From the NCBI RefSeq assembly GCF_003284935.1, contig NZ_QMEV01000002.1, positions 124,001 through 188,000 of the forward strand: a stretch of 64,000 bases of DNA. Reading direction: 5' to 3'. The notes under the pieces were generated by a model. That model did no database searches, was not told the origin of the DNA, and saw only the letters and a list, made by a program, of their open reading frames with translations. Position numbers and translations under genes: made by a program. How positions within the stretch are numbered: position 1 is the stretch's first letter; each line of letters begins with the position of its first letter. This stretch comes from Mycobacterium colombiense. Lineage in GTDB: Bacteria; Actinomycetota; Actinomycetes; Mycobacteriales; Mycobacteriaceae. Below are positions 34,197 to 42,930 of the stretch, in pieces.

Positions 34197-35686
34197 GGCA
34201 GTTCGAATTCGACGTGCTGGTCGCCTGGCCGTAACCTGATATGCCGTCCGACAAACATCTGTTTCGACATTTCCTTCGCCACCTTCGCATCGTCGTTGCG
34301 AGCCGCGACGCGCCGGCCGTCGGGTAGACGCGCGAGAACGGGCACCCACGAAGGGCCTTCGTCGCGGTCGTGTACCACCGTGTAGCCATCGATCGTTGCC
34401 CTACCGGATGCATCGGCGGCAGAAGCGACCGGAAGCGCAGTCGCATCAATCGCGGCCTGCGCTTCGGCCATGTCCGGTGTCTGCCACCCCGTCGGCGGCG
34501 GCGTCGCCGACCATAATCCCAACGAGTGCTTCGTGATATACCAACCTAATCCGGAGACCAGTCCTAGGGCGGCCGGTTCGCTTCGGCAGCGCCGAACCAT
34601 CTCCGCAATCGAGTGGCTGACATAGTTGTTACCCGGTCCTCCGTGATAGGGCAATCCACCGGTCACCGTGAACCCGCGTGAATCCGCTGGATCGAGATCG
34701 AGTGCATCGATGGCAACTTCGACCGCCGAAGGGAAGCAGGAGTAAAAATCGAACCATCCGATGTCATCGGCGGAAAGGTTGCAGGCAGCTAGGAGCGCCC
34801 GTCCGGCAGCGCGAATTCCCGCGGACCGACTGAGATCGGGCCGCTGAACCGGAAAGTACACGTCGTTGCAAGTGGCCGCGCACCAGGGGAAAACCCATCG
34901 GTCACGAGGAACACCGATTTCGTCGGCGAGTTCGGCAGCCATCATGACGAAGGCGGCCGCCATATCGACGGTGATAATGCTGTTGAGCAGCTTGGGATAT
35001 GGCTCGCACACCATTCGGTTAGTTGGCGACACCGAGCTGAGCTCACTGGCAGTGCGCGCGCGCGGAAACCATGCCTGGTCGGGATGCCTCGATGCTTCGA
35101 GGGTGAAGGGGGCCATCAGGCTTCCCAGCCAGCGGCGCTGCTCGTCGAACGTCCGACCACATCGAGCCGCGATGGCGGATTCGAAGATCGGGTACACCTC
35201 GTGCGGCCAACGCAATCCAGCGCACGTCTCGGCCGCGCTCAGACCGGGGCGAGTATCGCCAAGTGACTCATCCTGCGCATCAACGGATTTCGGACCGGGC
35301 AGCACACGGCCAGAATTGAGCCTGCGGGCTGACGCGCCGCTTTCTGCTCCAACGACCAGCACCGCGTCTCCCATACCGCGCGAGATGTGGCCGCCGAGCA
35401 CCTCAACGCGGTACTGAGGCGTATTACCGCCAACCGGACAACTGATGCGGCGGGTTGGCGCCAGCCCAGCCGCTTCGGCAATCCTTGACGCAGGGTTGTC
35501 ACGCGGAATCATCAAGATCCCCGGTGTCGCCACCGTATCGATCCGATGCCCGATAGCGGCGCCCGAGTCCTGCAACGCTCGACGCGCAGCTTCGGACGCC
35601 AAATCGATGGGATCCACGACGCTATCGTCGCGGTGTGTGATCTCACCAACCCCGACGACAACCGGAGTGCGCGGTGCAATCGCCAA
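34193..35686 (-). CDS. Thiolase-like protein type 1 (TLP1 / acetyl-CoA acetyltransferase-like)
   Basis: The 497-residue protein has the thiolase fold with weak motifs (VVGVGEITHR, GGNTPQYRVEVLGG, ALGLVSGLGWYITKHSLGLW) and a C-terminal OB-like extension (TIDGYTVVHDRDEGPSW) of the TLP1 group. The usual nucleophile and His motifs are not in canonical form, so thiolytic activity is uncertain; mycobacterial relatives bind acyl-CoA and lipids. It is the first gene of the minus cluster and is divergent from a TetR gene. Confidence 0.88.
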   Translation of the reverse strand: MAIAPRTPVVVGVGEITHRDDSVVDPIDLASEAARRALQDSGAAIGHRIDTVATPGILMIPRDNPASRIAEAAGLAPTRRISCPVGGNTPQYRVEVLGGHISRGMGDAVLVVGAESGASARRLNSGRVLPGPKSVDAQDESLGDTRPGLSAAETCAGLRWPHEVYPIFESAIAARCGRTFDEQRRWLGSLMAPFTLEASRHPDQAWFPRARTASELSSVSPTNRMVCEPYPKLLNSIITVDMAAAFVMMAAELADEIGVPRDRWVFPWCAATCNDVYFPVQRPDLSRSAGIRAAGRALLAACNLSADDIGWFDFYSCFPSAVEVAIDALDLDPADSRGFTVTGGLPYHGGPGNNYVSHSIAEMVRRCRSEPAALGLVSGLGWYITKHSLGLWSATPPPTGWQTPDMAEAQAAIDATALPVASAADASGRATIDGYTVVHDRDEGPSWVPVLARLPDGRRVAARNDDAKVAKEMSKQMFVGRHIRLRPGDQHVEFELP

Positions 35687-35717
35687 CGGTCAGGTCGCGT
35701 TCATCGTCGACGTCTTC

Positions 35718-35746
35718 TGTGCGACATATTTGCGATATTGTCACAC
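35718..35746. promoter_or_regulatory. Candidate operator between TLP1 and TetR genes
   Basis: TGTGCGACATAT and ATATTGTCACACA form an imperfect inverted repeat about a short centre, in the 129-bp divergent gap. It has one unpaired base and is AT-rich. Confidence 0.42.
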
Positions 35747-35815
35747 AGATCGCCGTCCGACAACTGGTCGGTTCGTCAGTCTCCGATCGGTCCGAGGCTG
35801 CATACTTGCATCGTG

Positions 35816-36457
35816 ATGAAGAAATCGTTGCGCTGGGGCACGGCAACGCCCGCGAGCCGTGACGTCGCCCGAGACCTCCTGCTCGACGCCGCCGAAGCGT
35901 GCCTAGAGGGCAAGGGCCCGGCGGGCACCACGATGGAGGACATCGCTAGGCAGGCGGGGGTGTCCCGCGCCACGGTGTACCGCTACTTTCCGAGTCGTGA
36001 ATCCGTCATTTCCGGTGTTATCCTGCGGTCAGCCGAACGCTACCTCCGCCGCATTAGTGGGCGGATCGCGGCGCATACCGACTTAGACTCGGCGATACTG
36101 GATTTCGTCGAGGTTACACTCCGCGCGGCCCACCATGAACCGATAATCGGATTGCTATTCGGCAGTGACGACGAACTCGCCGGCGTAGGGCTGGCCAAAG
36201 GCACGTCGGTGGCTTTGTTCGAACTCGTCGCCGAGTTCCTTCGCCCTGTCTTCGCCGCGCACTGGGATCAACTTGAGCGTGGGGTGTCGGTCGACGACGC
36301 CGCCGAATGGATACTGCGGGCCATCCTCAGCCTCCTCACGGTCGAAGGCCCAAGACACCGCAGCCCGGAGGGCCTCGATACTTTTTTACGACGATTCCTG
36401 CTTCCTCCTCTGCTCACCAGCACGCGGTCTTGCGTTGATGCAACAAGTACGGAGTAA
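35816..36457 (+). CDS. TetR family regulator of the second catabolic cluster
   Basis: The 213-residue protein has the HTH TTMEDIARQAGVSRATVYRY followed by FPSRESV, and a C-terminal domain rich in hydrophobic helices. Start ATG 35816 (MKKSLRWGTATP), with a GTG one codon earlier as alternative. It is divergent from the TLP1-alcohol dehydrogenase-CMD-thioesterase operon and probably controls it and the two plus-strand genes that follow. Confidence 0.92.
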   Translation: MKKSLRWGTATPASRDVARDLLLDAAEACLEGKGPAGTTMEDIARQAGVSRATVYRYFPSRESVISGVILRSAERYLRRISGRIAAHTDLDSAILDFVEVTLRAAHHEPIIGLLFGSDDELAGVGLAKGTSVALFELVAEFLRPVFAAHWDQLERGVSVDDAAEWILRAILSLLTVEGPRHRSPEGLDTFLRRFLLPPLLTSTRSCVDATSTE

Positions 36458-36505
36458 TGTCTCATTAGTGTCAGCAGTATCGGTGAACGATGAGGGGCTC
36501 CAGAC

Positions 36506-36946
36506 ATGAAGTTCGAGCAGTTCAGCCAAGAGATTGCCGACGAGTTGCAGAATGCTGCGGCAACCGCGGGTGGGCTGTCCAGCTACTTGGAATTTCGCCA
36601 CACCGAATTCGCCGCAGGACGTCTGGTTGTGGAGATGGATGCTCGGGACGACCTGATGACCCCGTTCGGCAATCTCCACGGCGGATGCTTGTCGGCGATG
36701 GTAGACCACTGTCTGGGCGTGGTGTTCTATCCGGTTATCCCAGCGGGATCATGGGTTGCCACAACGGAATTCAAGCTAAACCTGCTGCAGCCCGTGTCGA
36801 GCGGAGTGTGCGTTGCGGTCACCGAGATCATCGCGCTGGGCAAGCGTAGCGGTGTCGCCAGAATCGATGTCACCAACGCGGGGCGCGCGGTATGCGCTGC
36901 TCAGGGAACCGTGACGGTGGTTAGTCCTAGGGGGAATTCCGGATGA
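36506..36946 (+). CDS. PaaI family thioesterase (hotdog fold)
   Basis: The 146-residue protein shows the hotdog core: DDLMTPFGNLHGGCLSAMVD with the active-site acid, and TEFKLNLLQPVSSGVCVAVT. It should hydrolyse an acyl- or aryl-CoA to the free acid. It is the second thioesterase of this region and follows the TetR gene by 48 bp, on the same strand. Confidence 0.9.
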   Translation: MKFEQFSQEIADELQNAAATAGGLSSYLEFRHTEFAAGRLVVEMDARDDLMTPFGNLHGGCLSAMVDHCLGVVFYPVIPAGSWVATTEFKLNLLQPVSSGVCVAVTEIIALGKRSGVARIDVTNAGRAVCAAQGTVTVVSPRGNSG

Positions 36947-36998
36947 TGGCAAGACTGAGCACGAGTGCCTTCCGAATTGGCTACCACGGCCTAATCAA

Positions 36999-37895
36999 AT
37001 GACCGTTACCTGCGAGCGAATCCGCACCGAAGACGGCGTCACCCTCACAGCGGATTTCTACCGACACAACACCGCCCGCGCCGTCGTACTTCTCCTGCAT
37101 GGTGGTGGTCAAAACCGCCACGCTTGGACCACCACGGCGCGCCGGTTGCATGCGCGCGGTTACACCGTCGTCGCCTACGATGCCCGAGGCCACGGCGATA
37201 GCGGGTGGGACCCGACTGGGCGATACGAACTCGCAGGACTCACGTCCGATTTGCTGGCTGTGCGCGAACACGCGAGTGACGACCGTCCGCCGGTGGTCGT
37301 TGGTGCGTCGTTGGGCGGCATGACCATTTTGGGAGCCCACCTGCTGGCACCAGCCGATTTGTGGTCAGCAGTCGTTCTTGTCGACATCACCCCGCGAATG
37401 GAGCTTCACGGTGCGCGACGTGTTGTGTCTTTTATGGCCGCCCATCCCGACGGATTCGGCACGCTCGACGACGCGGCCGACGTCATCGCCCAATACAATC
37501 CGCACCGCGCCCGTCCCGAAAGCCTGGACGGACTGCGAAAAGTGTTGCGACAACGCGACGATGGCAGGTGGATTTGGCGGTGGGATCCAGCATTCATCAC
37601 CTCCAATTTTCAGTTCCTGCAAGGTGACCCCGAAACTGGTGCCGAACAGTTCGACGCCATCACCGAGCTGCTTGTTGAGGGTGCCCGTCGCGTGCAGGCT
37701 CCTACCCTTCTTGTGCGCGGCCTGCTCTCGGACGTGACGTCACAGCACGCGGTCGATGAATTCCTCGACGTTGTCCCCCACGCCGAAACAATGGATGTCT
37801 CCGGCACCGGCCACATGGTTGCCGGGGACGACAACGACGCCTTCACTACCGCCGTGGCCGGTTTTCTCGACCGCACGATGAGGACTTCGGCGTGA
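36999..37895 (+). CDS. Alpha/beta hydrolase
   Basis: The 298-residue protein has the oxyanion HGGGQNRHAW, the nucleophile GASLGGM (Ser in GxSxG), the acid near LLVRGLLSDVT and the His in SGTGHMVAGDDND. It looks like the C-C bond or ester hydrolases of the epoxide hydrolase-like group. It closes the plus-strand unit; the catabolic enzymes across the TetR suggest one pathway. Confidence 0.9.
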   Translation: MTVTCERIRTEDGVTLTADFYRHNTARAVVLLLHGGGQNRHAWTTTARRLHARGYTVVAYDARGHGDSGWDPTGRYELAGLTSDLLAVREHASDDRPPVVVGASLGGMTILGAHLLAPADLWSAVVLVDITPRMELHGARRVVSFMAAHPDGFGTLDDAADVIAQYNPHRARPESLDGLRKVLRQRDDGRWIWRWDPAFITSNFQFLQGDPETGAEQFDAITELLVEGARRVQAPTLLVRGLLSDVTSQHAVDEFLDVVPHAETMDVSGTGHMVAGDDNDAFTTAVAGFLDRTMRTSA

Positions 37896-38236
37896 GGACT
37901 GATTAGCGGTCGACTCGCCGAAAAGCGGCTTCCTCAATCAAACACGTGCCGTCGCCAGGCCCGTGGGCTCGCGCCCTGCAGACGGCAAATAACACACTTG
38001 GCGCCCTTGACGATTCACGACCTACACCGCAGGTAGCCCAGCTTTGCCCGGCCCGGTCCCCTTGGGCCAATCTTCGCTACGTCCAGAAGACCATGGGGCA
38101 CTCGAACCGACCGTCACGGTGAACATCTACAGGGATCGTTACTTCGATGAACTCGTCCAACCAGGCGAACGGACAGGAACCGGACAAACCAAAACATCCA
38201 TAGAGGGCTGTCGCCCGGGTCCGTGCTGTTCAACGC
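37896..38236. other. Intergenic region ending at tRNA-Phe
   Basis: Apart from the integrase remnant (38075-38163), no gene is seen. The region is the right end of the lower-GC accessory segment. Confidence 0.5.
38075..38163 (+). pseudogene. Tyrosine recombinase (phage-type integrase) C-terminal remnant
   Basis: RYVQKTMGHS, with the GH of the recombinase box, is followed after a frameshift by TVTVNIYRDRYFDEL; the Tyr of NIY aligns with the nucleophile. It lies 77 bp from the 3' end of tRNA-Phe, a usual attachment site, and suggests past integration of an element here. The rest of the gene is missing. Confidence 0.62.
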
Positions 38237-38313
38237 TGGTGGCCAGGGGCGGGATCGAACCGCCGACCTTCCGCTTTTCAGGCGGACGCTCATACCGACT
38301 GAGCTACCTGGCC
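38237..38313 (-). tRNA. tRNA-Phe (GAA)
   Basis: Minus-strand cloverleaf: acceptor GGCCAGG pairs with CCTGGCC, D-arm AGCTCAGTCGGT, anticodon loop CTGAAAA (anticodon GAA), T-arm GGTTCGATCC. CCA is encoded. The 3' end faces the accessory region. Confidence 0.96.
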
Positions 38314-38340
38314 GGAAGGCAGCGAGTGCCTCGCCGCGCT

Positions 38341-38417
38341 TGGCGACCCTGACGGGACTCGAACCCGCGACCTCCGCCGTGACAGGGCGGCGCGCTAACC
38401 AACTGCGCCACAGGGCC
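38341..38417 (-). tRNA. tRNA-Asp (GTC)
   Basis: Minus-strand cloverleaf starting GGCCCTGTGGCGCAGTTGGT, anticodon loop CTGTCAC (GTC), T-loop GGTTCGAGTCC, acceptor closing and CCA encoded. Confidence 0.96.
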
Positions 38418-38446
38418 TTGCTGCTGCTCCGCGTCACCGCGTCGCG

Positions 38447-38519
38447 TACCCCCAACGGGATTCGAACCCGTGCTACCGCCGTGAAAGGGCGGCGTCCTAG
38501 GCCACTAGACGATGGGGGC
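38447..38519 (-). tRNA. tRNA-Glu (TTC)
   Basis: Minus-strand cloverleaf starting GCCCCCATCGTCTAGTGG, anticodon loop CTTTCAC (TTC), T-loop GGTTCGAATCC. CCA is not encoded. The first acceptor pair appears to be G-U. Confidence 0.95.
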
Positions 38520-38643
38520 CAGAACCGAATCACTCCGGGGTACTCGCAACGTGGTTTCGTTGGGAGCCACGTCAGCTTAGGTCACGGCGTGCCCAATCCT
38601 CAAACGAGCCTCGTTTTCGGTCCAAGTATCCTGAATCTCCGCG

Positions 38644-38719
38644 GCCCCTATAGCTCAGTTGGTAGAGCTACGGACTTTTAATCCGCAGGTCCTAGGTTCG
38701 AGTCCTAGTGGGGGCACCA
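38644..38719 (+). tRNA. tRNA-Lys (TTT)
   Basis: Plus-strand cloverleaf starting GCCCCTATAGCTCAGTTGGT, anticodon loop CTTTTAA (TTT), T-loop GGTTCGAGTCC, CCA encoded. It is divergent from the Glu-Asp-Phe run. Confidence 0.96.
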
Positions 38720-38759
38720 AAACGCGCACGACCCGGCCCGTGCGCGCAGGAATGACGGC

Positions 38760-39659
38760 TCATCGCCCGAGCACCGCGCTGCTGTAGGTGACATCGGCGA
38801 AGGCCGCGGCGACGTCGTCGTCGGCGTAGGCAAACGCGTTGGCGGCATGCAACTCGGCGATGGTCTGCGATGTGGTCTGCCAGCCGCGCCGGCCGAGGTG
38901 GTCGACGATGTGGCTGCGCTGCCCGTGATACACGAGATCGTTGAAGTCGATCTCGAACCCGAGTTCGCTCATCCGGTCGTGATGGGCACGCCACCGCGGG
39001 TCGGTGAAAACGGCGGTGTCAGGCACGAATTCGAACGCGAGGCGGCTGTCCGGGGCACTCAGGTCGGTGATGTTGTCGAACAGCGCGTCCTGGGCGTCGT
39101 CGGGCAGGTACACCACCAGGCCCTCGGCGCTCCACGCCGAGGGCGCCTGCGGATCGAATCCGGCCGCCCGCAGCGCCGCGGCCCAATCGTCGCGCAGATC
39201 GATGCCGACGGTGCGGCGCTCGGCCGTCGGCTCGGCTCCCAGGTCGCCCAGCGTCAGCGTCTTGAACTCGATCACCTCCGGCATGTCGACCTCGTACACG
39301 ATCGTCCCGGCAGGCCAGGGCAGCCGGTAGGCGCGGGAGTCGAGGCCGGACGCAAGGATGACCACCTGACCGATGCCGCTGCGGGTCGCTTCCAGAAAGA
39401 ATTGGTCGTAGAACCGGGTTCGGCACGCCATCCCTCGCGCCATCCGCTGCGGATCGAACTCCGTGGTACCGCCCGGCGCGATTTCACCGTTCACCAGCCG
39501 CACATAGACGTCGATGCCGACCGCCCGCACCAGCGGCGCGGCATAGGGGTCGTCGATCAGCTTTGCGTCCGAAGACAGCGCCCGCTGCGCGGCCACCATG
39601 GTCGCCGTCGCCCCGACACTGGTCGCAAGATCCCAACGATCACGTTCGGCGCGCGCCAT
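38760..39659 (-). CDS. SAM-dependent methyltransferase, TIGR00027/LCM family
   Basis: The 299-residue protein starts [19 protein letters not shown] and has the family blocks [42 protein letters not shown] (SAM-binding) and [13 protein letters not shown]. Mycobacteria have dozens of these; they may methylate small lipids or O-groups, but most are unassigned. This is the Rv0830-like member by its position next to the tRNA cluster and deaminase gene. Divergent from the deaminase. Confidence 0.93.
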   Translation of the reverse strand: MARAERDRWDLATSVGATATMVAAQRALSSDAKLIDDPYAAPLVRAVGIDVYVRLVNGEIAPGGTTEFDPQRMARGMACRTRFYDQFFLEATRSGIGQVVILASGLDSRAYRLPWPAGTIVYEVDMPEVIEFKTLTLGDLGAEPTAERRTVGIDLRDDWAAALRAAGFDPQAPSAWSAEGLVVYLPDDAQDALFDNITDLSAPDSRLAFEFVPDTAVFTDPRWRAHHDRMSELGFEIDFNDLVYHGQRSHIVDHLGRRGWQTTSQTIAELHAANAFAYADDDVAAAFADVTYSSAVLGR

Positions 39660-39779
39660 GGTGCCCCCTTAAACCGGGCCAGGAAAAAGATAGACAATCT
39701 AGTTAGTATCACAGTGCCGCGGTCCGGTGCGCGGGACTACTCTGCGAGTTATCTGCTCCCGTTCCATCCCGGAGGGCCC

Positions 39780-40277
39780 GTGACCGATTTCGCCCAGCGG
39801 ACGATCGACCTGGCTCGCCGGAACGTGGCAGACGGGGGCCGCCCCTTCGCGACGGTGATCGTCCAGGACGGCGAGGTGCTCGCCGAGAGCGCCAACAAGG
39901 TGGCCCAGACCAACGATCCCACCGCCCATGCGGAAATCCTCGCCATCCGGGAGGCCTGCATGAAGCTCGGCACCGAGCACCTCGTCGATGCCACCATCTA
40001 CGTGCTCGCCCACCCGTGCCCGATGTGCCTGGGCTCCCTGTACTACTGCTCGCCCAAAGAAGTGGTGTTCCTGACCACGCGCGAAAGCTACGAGCGGTAC
40101 TACGTGGACGACCGCAAGTATTTCGAATTGTCCACGTTCTACGACGAATTCGCGAAGCGATGGGACCAGCGCCGCCTGCCGATGCGCTACGAGCCCAACG
40201 ACGAGGCCGGCGCGGTCTACCGGTTCTGGAACGAGCGCAATGGCGGACGCCTGGCGACGGTCGTCCCGTCCTGCTGA
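39780..40277 (+). CDS. Nucleoside/guanine deaminase family protein (CDA fold)
   Basis: The 165-residue protein has the zinc motifs of cytidine deaminase-like enzymes: TAHAEILAIREAC (HAE) and HPCPMCLGSLYYC (PCxxC). The length and the YRFWNERNGG end resemble guanine deaminase and tRNA-adenosine deaminase relatives. Start is GTG 39780 after a GGAGGG site, where MTDFAQRTIDLAR begins the domain. It matches Rv0828c in position. It is encoded just before kmtR. Confidence 0.9.
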   Translation: MTDFAQRTIDLARRNVADGGRPFATVIVQDGEVLAESANKVAQTNDPTAHAEILAIREACMKLGTEHLVDATIYVLAHPCPMCLGSLYYCSPKEVVFLTTRESYERYYVDDRKYFELSTFYDEFAKRWDQRRLPMRYEPNDEAGAVYRFWNERNGGRLATVVPSC

Positions 40278-40321
40278 ACCGGGTCCTTGGCAGCTGGACC
40301 GGTCTTCGCTAATATTTGCGT

Positions 40322-40729
40322 ATGCATGCAGATAGTGGCAGAGGGCGGCTGCCGGACGACCAGGCCAGCCTGGTCGTCGAGGTCTTCCGGATGCTGGCCG
40401 ATGCCACGCGCGTGCAGGTGCTCTGGTCGTTGACCGACCGCGAGATGTCGGTCAACGAACTCGCCGAGCACGTGGGCAAGCCGGCGCCGTCGGTTTCCCA
40501 GCACCTCGCGAAGCTGCGGATGGCCCGACTGGTCCGCACCCGCCGGGAGGGCACGACGATTTTCTACAGCCTGGAAAACGACCACGTTCGTCAACTCGTC
40601 ATCGACGCGGTGTTCAACGCCGAACACGCCGGCCCGGGCGTTCCCGGTCACCATCGCGGCGACGGCGGGCTGACGGCCGTCACCGAAGCGTCCCGCCCGC
40701 CGAACCGGCGGCACAGCGCCGCGCGCTGA
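40322..40729 (+). CDS. kmtR: ArsR/SmtB-family Ni/Co sensor KmtR
   Basis: The 135-residue protein starts MHADSGRGRLPDDQASLVVE and has the winged helix MLADATRVQVLWSL, PSVSQHLAKLRMARLVRTRR. The metal ligands reported for KmtR are at His88, Glu101, His102, His110 and His111, and all five are conserved at exactly these numbers here (remembered). It represses genes for Ni/Co export and itself until metal binds. The adjacent His-rich gene supports the nickel/cobalt role. A partly symmetric AT-rich stretch just upstream could be its operator. Confidence 0.93.
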   Translation: MHADSGRGRLPDDQASLVVEVFRMLADATRVQVLWSLTDREMSVNELAEHVGKPAPSVSQHLAKLRMARLVRTRREGTTIFYSLENDHVRQLVIDAVFNAEHAGPGVPGHHRGDGGLTAVTEASRPPNRRHSAAR

Positions 40730-40773
40730 GCGAGCATCAGCCACAAGGCATTTCACCCAAGGAGAGAACAGCG

Positions 40774-40977
40774 ATGAGCGAACAGCACACCCACGACGCG
40801 CCGCACGCGCACGAACACCAGCACGGCGATGTCACCCACGCCCACGCGCACACCACCCACGAGCATGAGCACGTCGAGCACGAACACTCACACGCTCACG
40901 CCGACGGGACCGAACACAGCCACGCCCACGTGCACCAGGCGGGCCTGGAAGATGTCCACGGTCATGCCCACGCATAG
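40774..40977 (+). CDS. Histidine-rich small protein (likely metal-binding)
   Basis: A 67-residue protein with 23 His residues, MSEQHTHDAPHAHEHQHGD and repeated EH/AH/HAHA units, a good ribosome site (AAGGAGAG, 40758-40765) and no membrane segment. His-rich peptides of this kind bind Ni or Co (compare HypB, SlyD and UreE tails). It follows kmtR by 44 bp on the same strand, so it may buffer or deliver metal, or be a KmtR target. No cysteine is present. The family is not known to me. Confidence 0.85.
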   Translation: MSEQHTHDAPHAHEHQHGDVTHAHAHTTHEHEHVEHEHSHAHADGTEHSHAHVHQAGLEDVHGHAHA

Positions 40978-41001
40978 CGCGACCGGCGCGGCAGCAGCGG
41001 C

Positions 41002-42075
41002 TCAGGAGACCACCGGGCAGTAGTGCTTGGGGTTGCCGCGCTCGTCTTCGGGCGGCAGATTGCGCGCAGGGGTCTGCACCAGCGGCGCATCGAGGGGGAT
41101 CCGTCCGCTCGCCCGGTCCAAACCGGCGCGGGCCCGCGGGTGCTTGCGGTATCTGCTTGGCACCAAGGCGAACACCCCGCGAACGAGGTCACCGAAGCGC
41201 CGATGCAACCATTCGTCGCGGCGTGACCACCGATAGCCCATCAGCTCGCGCACCGGCGGGTCATACAGCCCGACGGTCACCCAGACGAAAAACGGGGCAA
41301 GCAGTTTGCGCTGCGCCGCCCATAGCGTGTCCGGAATCCATTGCGCGAAAGGGGGTTTCGGTAGCTCGGTGAGATCGAGCACGGCCCGGGCGGCCCAATT
41401 GCTCTCCAGCACGTTGCGGCACATGTGGTCCCAGTAGACCTGGAACTCTTCCCACGACTTGGGTACCGGCCGCATGCTCATGCCGTACATCCGATACCAC
41501 TCGACGTGTTCGTCGAACAGCTGGCGCTTCTGCTCCTCGGTGATTCCGCCGCAGAATCGTTCGGCGACGTGAATGGTGCCCATGAAGAAGGTGGAGTGCG
41601 CCCAGTAGAAGACGTCGGGGTACAAGGCGTGGTAGCGCCGGCCCTGTTCGTCGACCCCCTTGATGTCGGCGTGGTAGTCGCGAACCTCGGCGCCGGTGAC
41701 GGGCGCGCGTTCCCCGTCGAAGACGACGCCCCCGATGGGATACAACGAGCGCAGCAGGCGCGGCCAGCGCTCGCGGAAGAACGTGGAGTGATCGATGACC
41801 GCCGCGCCCAGCTGCGGGTGCATGTTCTGCATCGATCCCGCCCAGGGGCCCTGCAGCATGCCCCGCCAGTCGCCGAAGTACCGCCAGGTCAGCGAGTCGG
41901 GTCCCAGCGGTGCCGGTGGCGCGTCGTATCCCGCCGGCGATACCGGACAGCCGCCTGCGACGCCGCCGGACGCGTCGGTCGGCCCGGCCGAAACCGACTG
42001 CTCAGCGGTGGCGACGCCATCGCTGCGCGCTACGTCGCTGGTCAGGGGGCACGATGCGGACGTATCTTGAGTCAC
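41002..42075 (-). CDS. Oxygenase MpaB family protein (DUF2236)
   Basis: The 357-residue protein has the DUF2236 core: RDYHADIKGVDEQGRRYHAL, VFYWAHSTFFMG and the VHIAERF region, with conserved His residues thought to hold heme or iron in relatives (latex-clearing Lcp and MpaB families). It is the Rv0826-type gene, divergent from the TetR gene, and likely under its control. Substrate unknown; the first ~45 residues are low-complexity. Confidence 0.88.
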   Translation of the reverse strand: MTQDTSASCPLTSDVARSDGVATAEQSVSAGPTDASGGVAGGCPVSPAGYDAPPAPLGPDSLTWRYFGDWRGMLQGPWAGSMQNMHPQLGAAVIDHSTFFRERWPRLLRSLYPIGGVVFDGERAPVTGAEVRDYHADIKGVDEQGRRYHALYPDVFYWAHSTFFMGTIHVAERFCGGITEEQKRQLFDEHVEWYRMYGMSMRPVPKSWEEFQVYWDHMCRNVLESNWAARAVLDLTELPKPPFAQWIPDTLWAAQRKLLAPFFVWVTVGLYDPPVRELMGYRWSRRDEWLHRRFGDLVRGVFALVPSRYRKHPRARAGLDRASGRIPLDAPLVQTPARNLPPEDERGNPKHYCPVVS

Positions 42076-42107
42076 TATTGAATCCCTGCAGGTATCGTGG
42101 AAATTCT

Positions 42108-42128
42108 GACTACAACCGTTGTCAATTT
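42108..42128. promoter_or_regulatory. Candidate TetR operator
   Basis: ACAACCGTTGT (42112-42122) is a palindrome in the gap between the DUF2236 gene and the TetR gene. It lies 23 bp before the chosen GTG start; placing the start earlier at 42097 would put it inside the gene. Confidence 0.5.
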
Positions 42129-42144
42129 AGAGCTTAGGAGCGAT

Positions 42145-42759
42145 GTGCAGACGGGTCAACGACGGGGACGCTGGACCGGCGTCCCTTTGGAGAGCCGTCT
42201 CGCGCTTCGCCGTGACAACCTCATCGATGCCGGGGTGCAGTTGCTCGGCAGCCCCGGGGGGCCGGCGCTGACCGTGCGCGCCGTGTGCCGCGCGGCCGCG
42301 CTGACCGAACGCTACTTCTACGAAAGCTTCGCCGACCGTGACGAATTCGTGCGCGCGGTCTACGACGACGTCTGCACGCGCGCGATGAACACGCTGACGT
42401 CGGCGACGACCCCGCGGGAAGCCGTCGAGCGTTTCGTCGAGCTGATGGTCGACGACCCGGTGCGCGGGCGCGTGCTGTTGCTGGCGCCGGCAGTGGAGCC
42501 GGTGCTGACCCGCTCCGGGGCGGAGTGGATGCCCAATTTCATCGACCTGTTGCAGCGCAAGCTGTCGCGCATCGGCGACGCCGTGCTGCAGAAGATGATC
42601 GCCACCAGCCTGGTGGGCGGGCTGTCGAGCCTGTTCACCGCCTACCTGCACGGGCAGCTGGGCGCCAGTCGCAAGCAGTTCATCGATTACTGCATCAACC
42701 TGCTACACATCAGCGCCGCGCCGTACGTCCCGGCCGGTGAGCTCGGCAAGTCTGTCTGA
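42145..42759 (+). CDS. TetR family regulator (Rv0825c-like)
   Basis: The protein has about 204 residues with the HTH RDNLIDAGVQLLGSPGGPAL, VRAVCRAAALTERYFYESFADRDEF. I chose the GTG at 42145 (MQTGQRRGRWTGVPLESR) because AGGAG lies 5 nt upstream and a palindrome lies just before it; an in-frame ATG at 42097 adds 16 residues. Divergent from the DUF2236 gene, and followed by desA1. Confidence 0.9.
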   Translation: MQTGQRRGRWTGVPLESRLALRRDNLIDAGVQLLGSPGGPALTVRAVCRAAALTERYFYESFADRDEFVRAVYDDVCTRAMNTLTSATTPREAVERFVELMVDDPVRGRVLLLAPAVEPVLTRSGAEWMPNFIDLLQRKLSRIGDAVLQKMIATSLVGGLSSLFTAYLHGQLGASRKQFIDYCINLLHISAAPYVPAGELGKSV

Positions 42760-42930
42760 CGCGTTTTCATTCGCGCGGCATCGGCAAGACGTACAGCTAG
42801 ACCTACCGATCGAGCCCACTTCGAAACCGGCATCAAAACGTCACCTGGCGCGCCGCACGAGGAACTTGATGCTACCGAAGTACACAGATATATTGACTGC
42901 TACCCATCGACACAGATAACTGGAGGCCGT

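Noticed and set aside
38237..38719. CRISPR-like repeats in the tRNA cluster
   Set aside because: The repeated pieces are T-arm and acceptor similarities among four tRNAs, not evenly spaced repeats.
40774..40977. His-rich frame as a chance repeat
   Set aside because: Rejected as chance: it has a good ribosome site, a proper start and stop, a real neighbour (kmtR) and a His/Glu/Ala repeat that makes chemical sense; kept as a gene.
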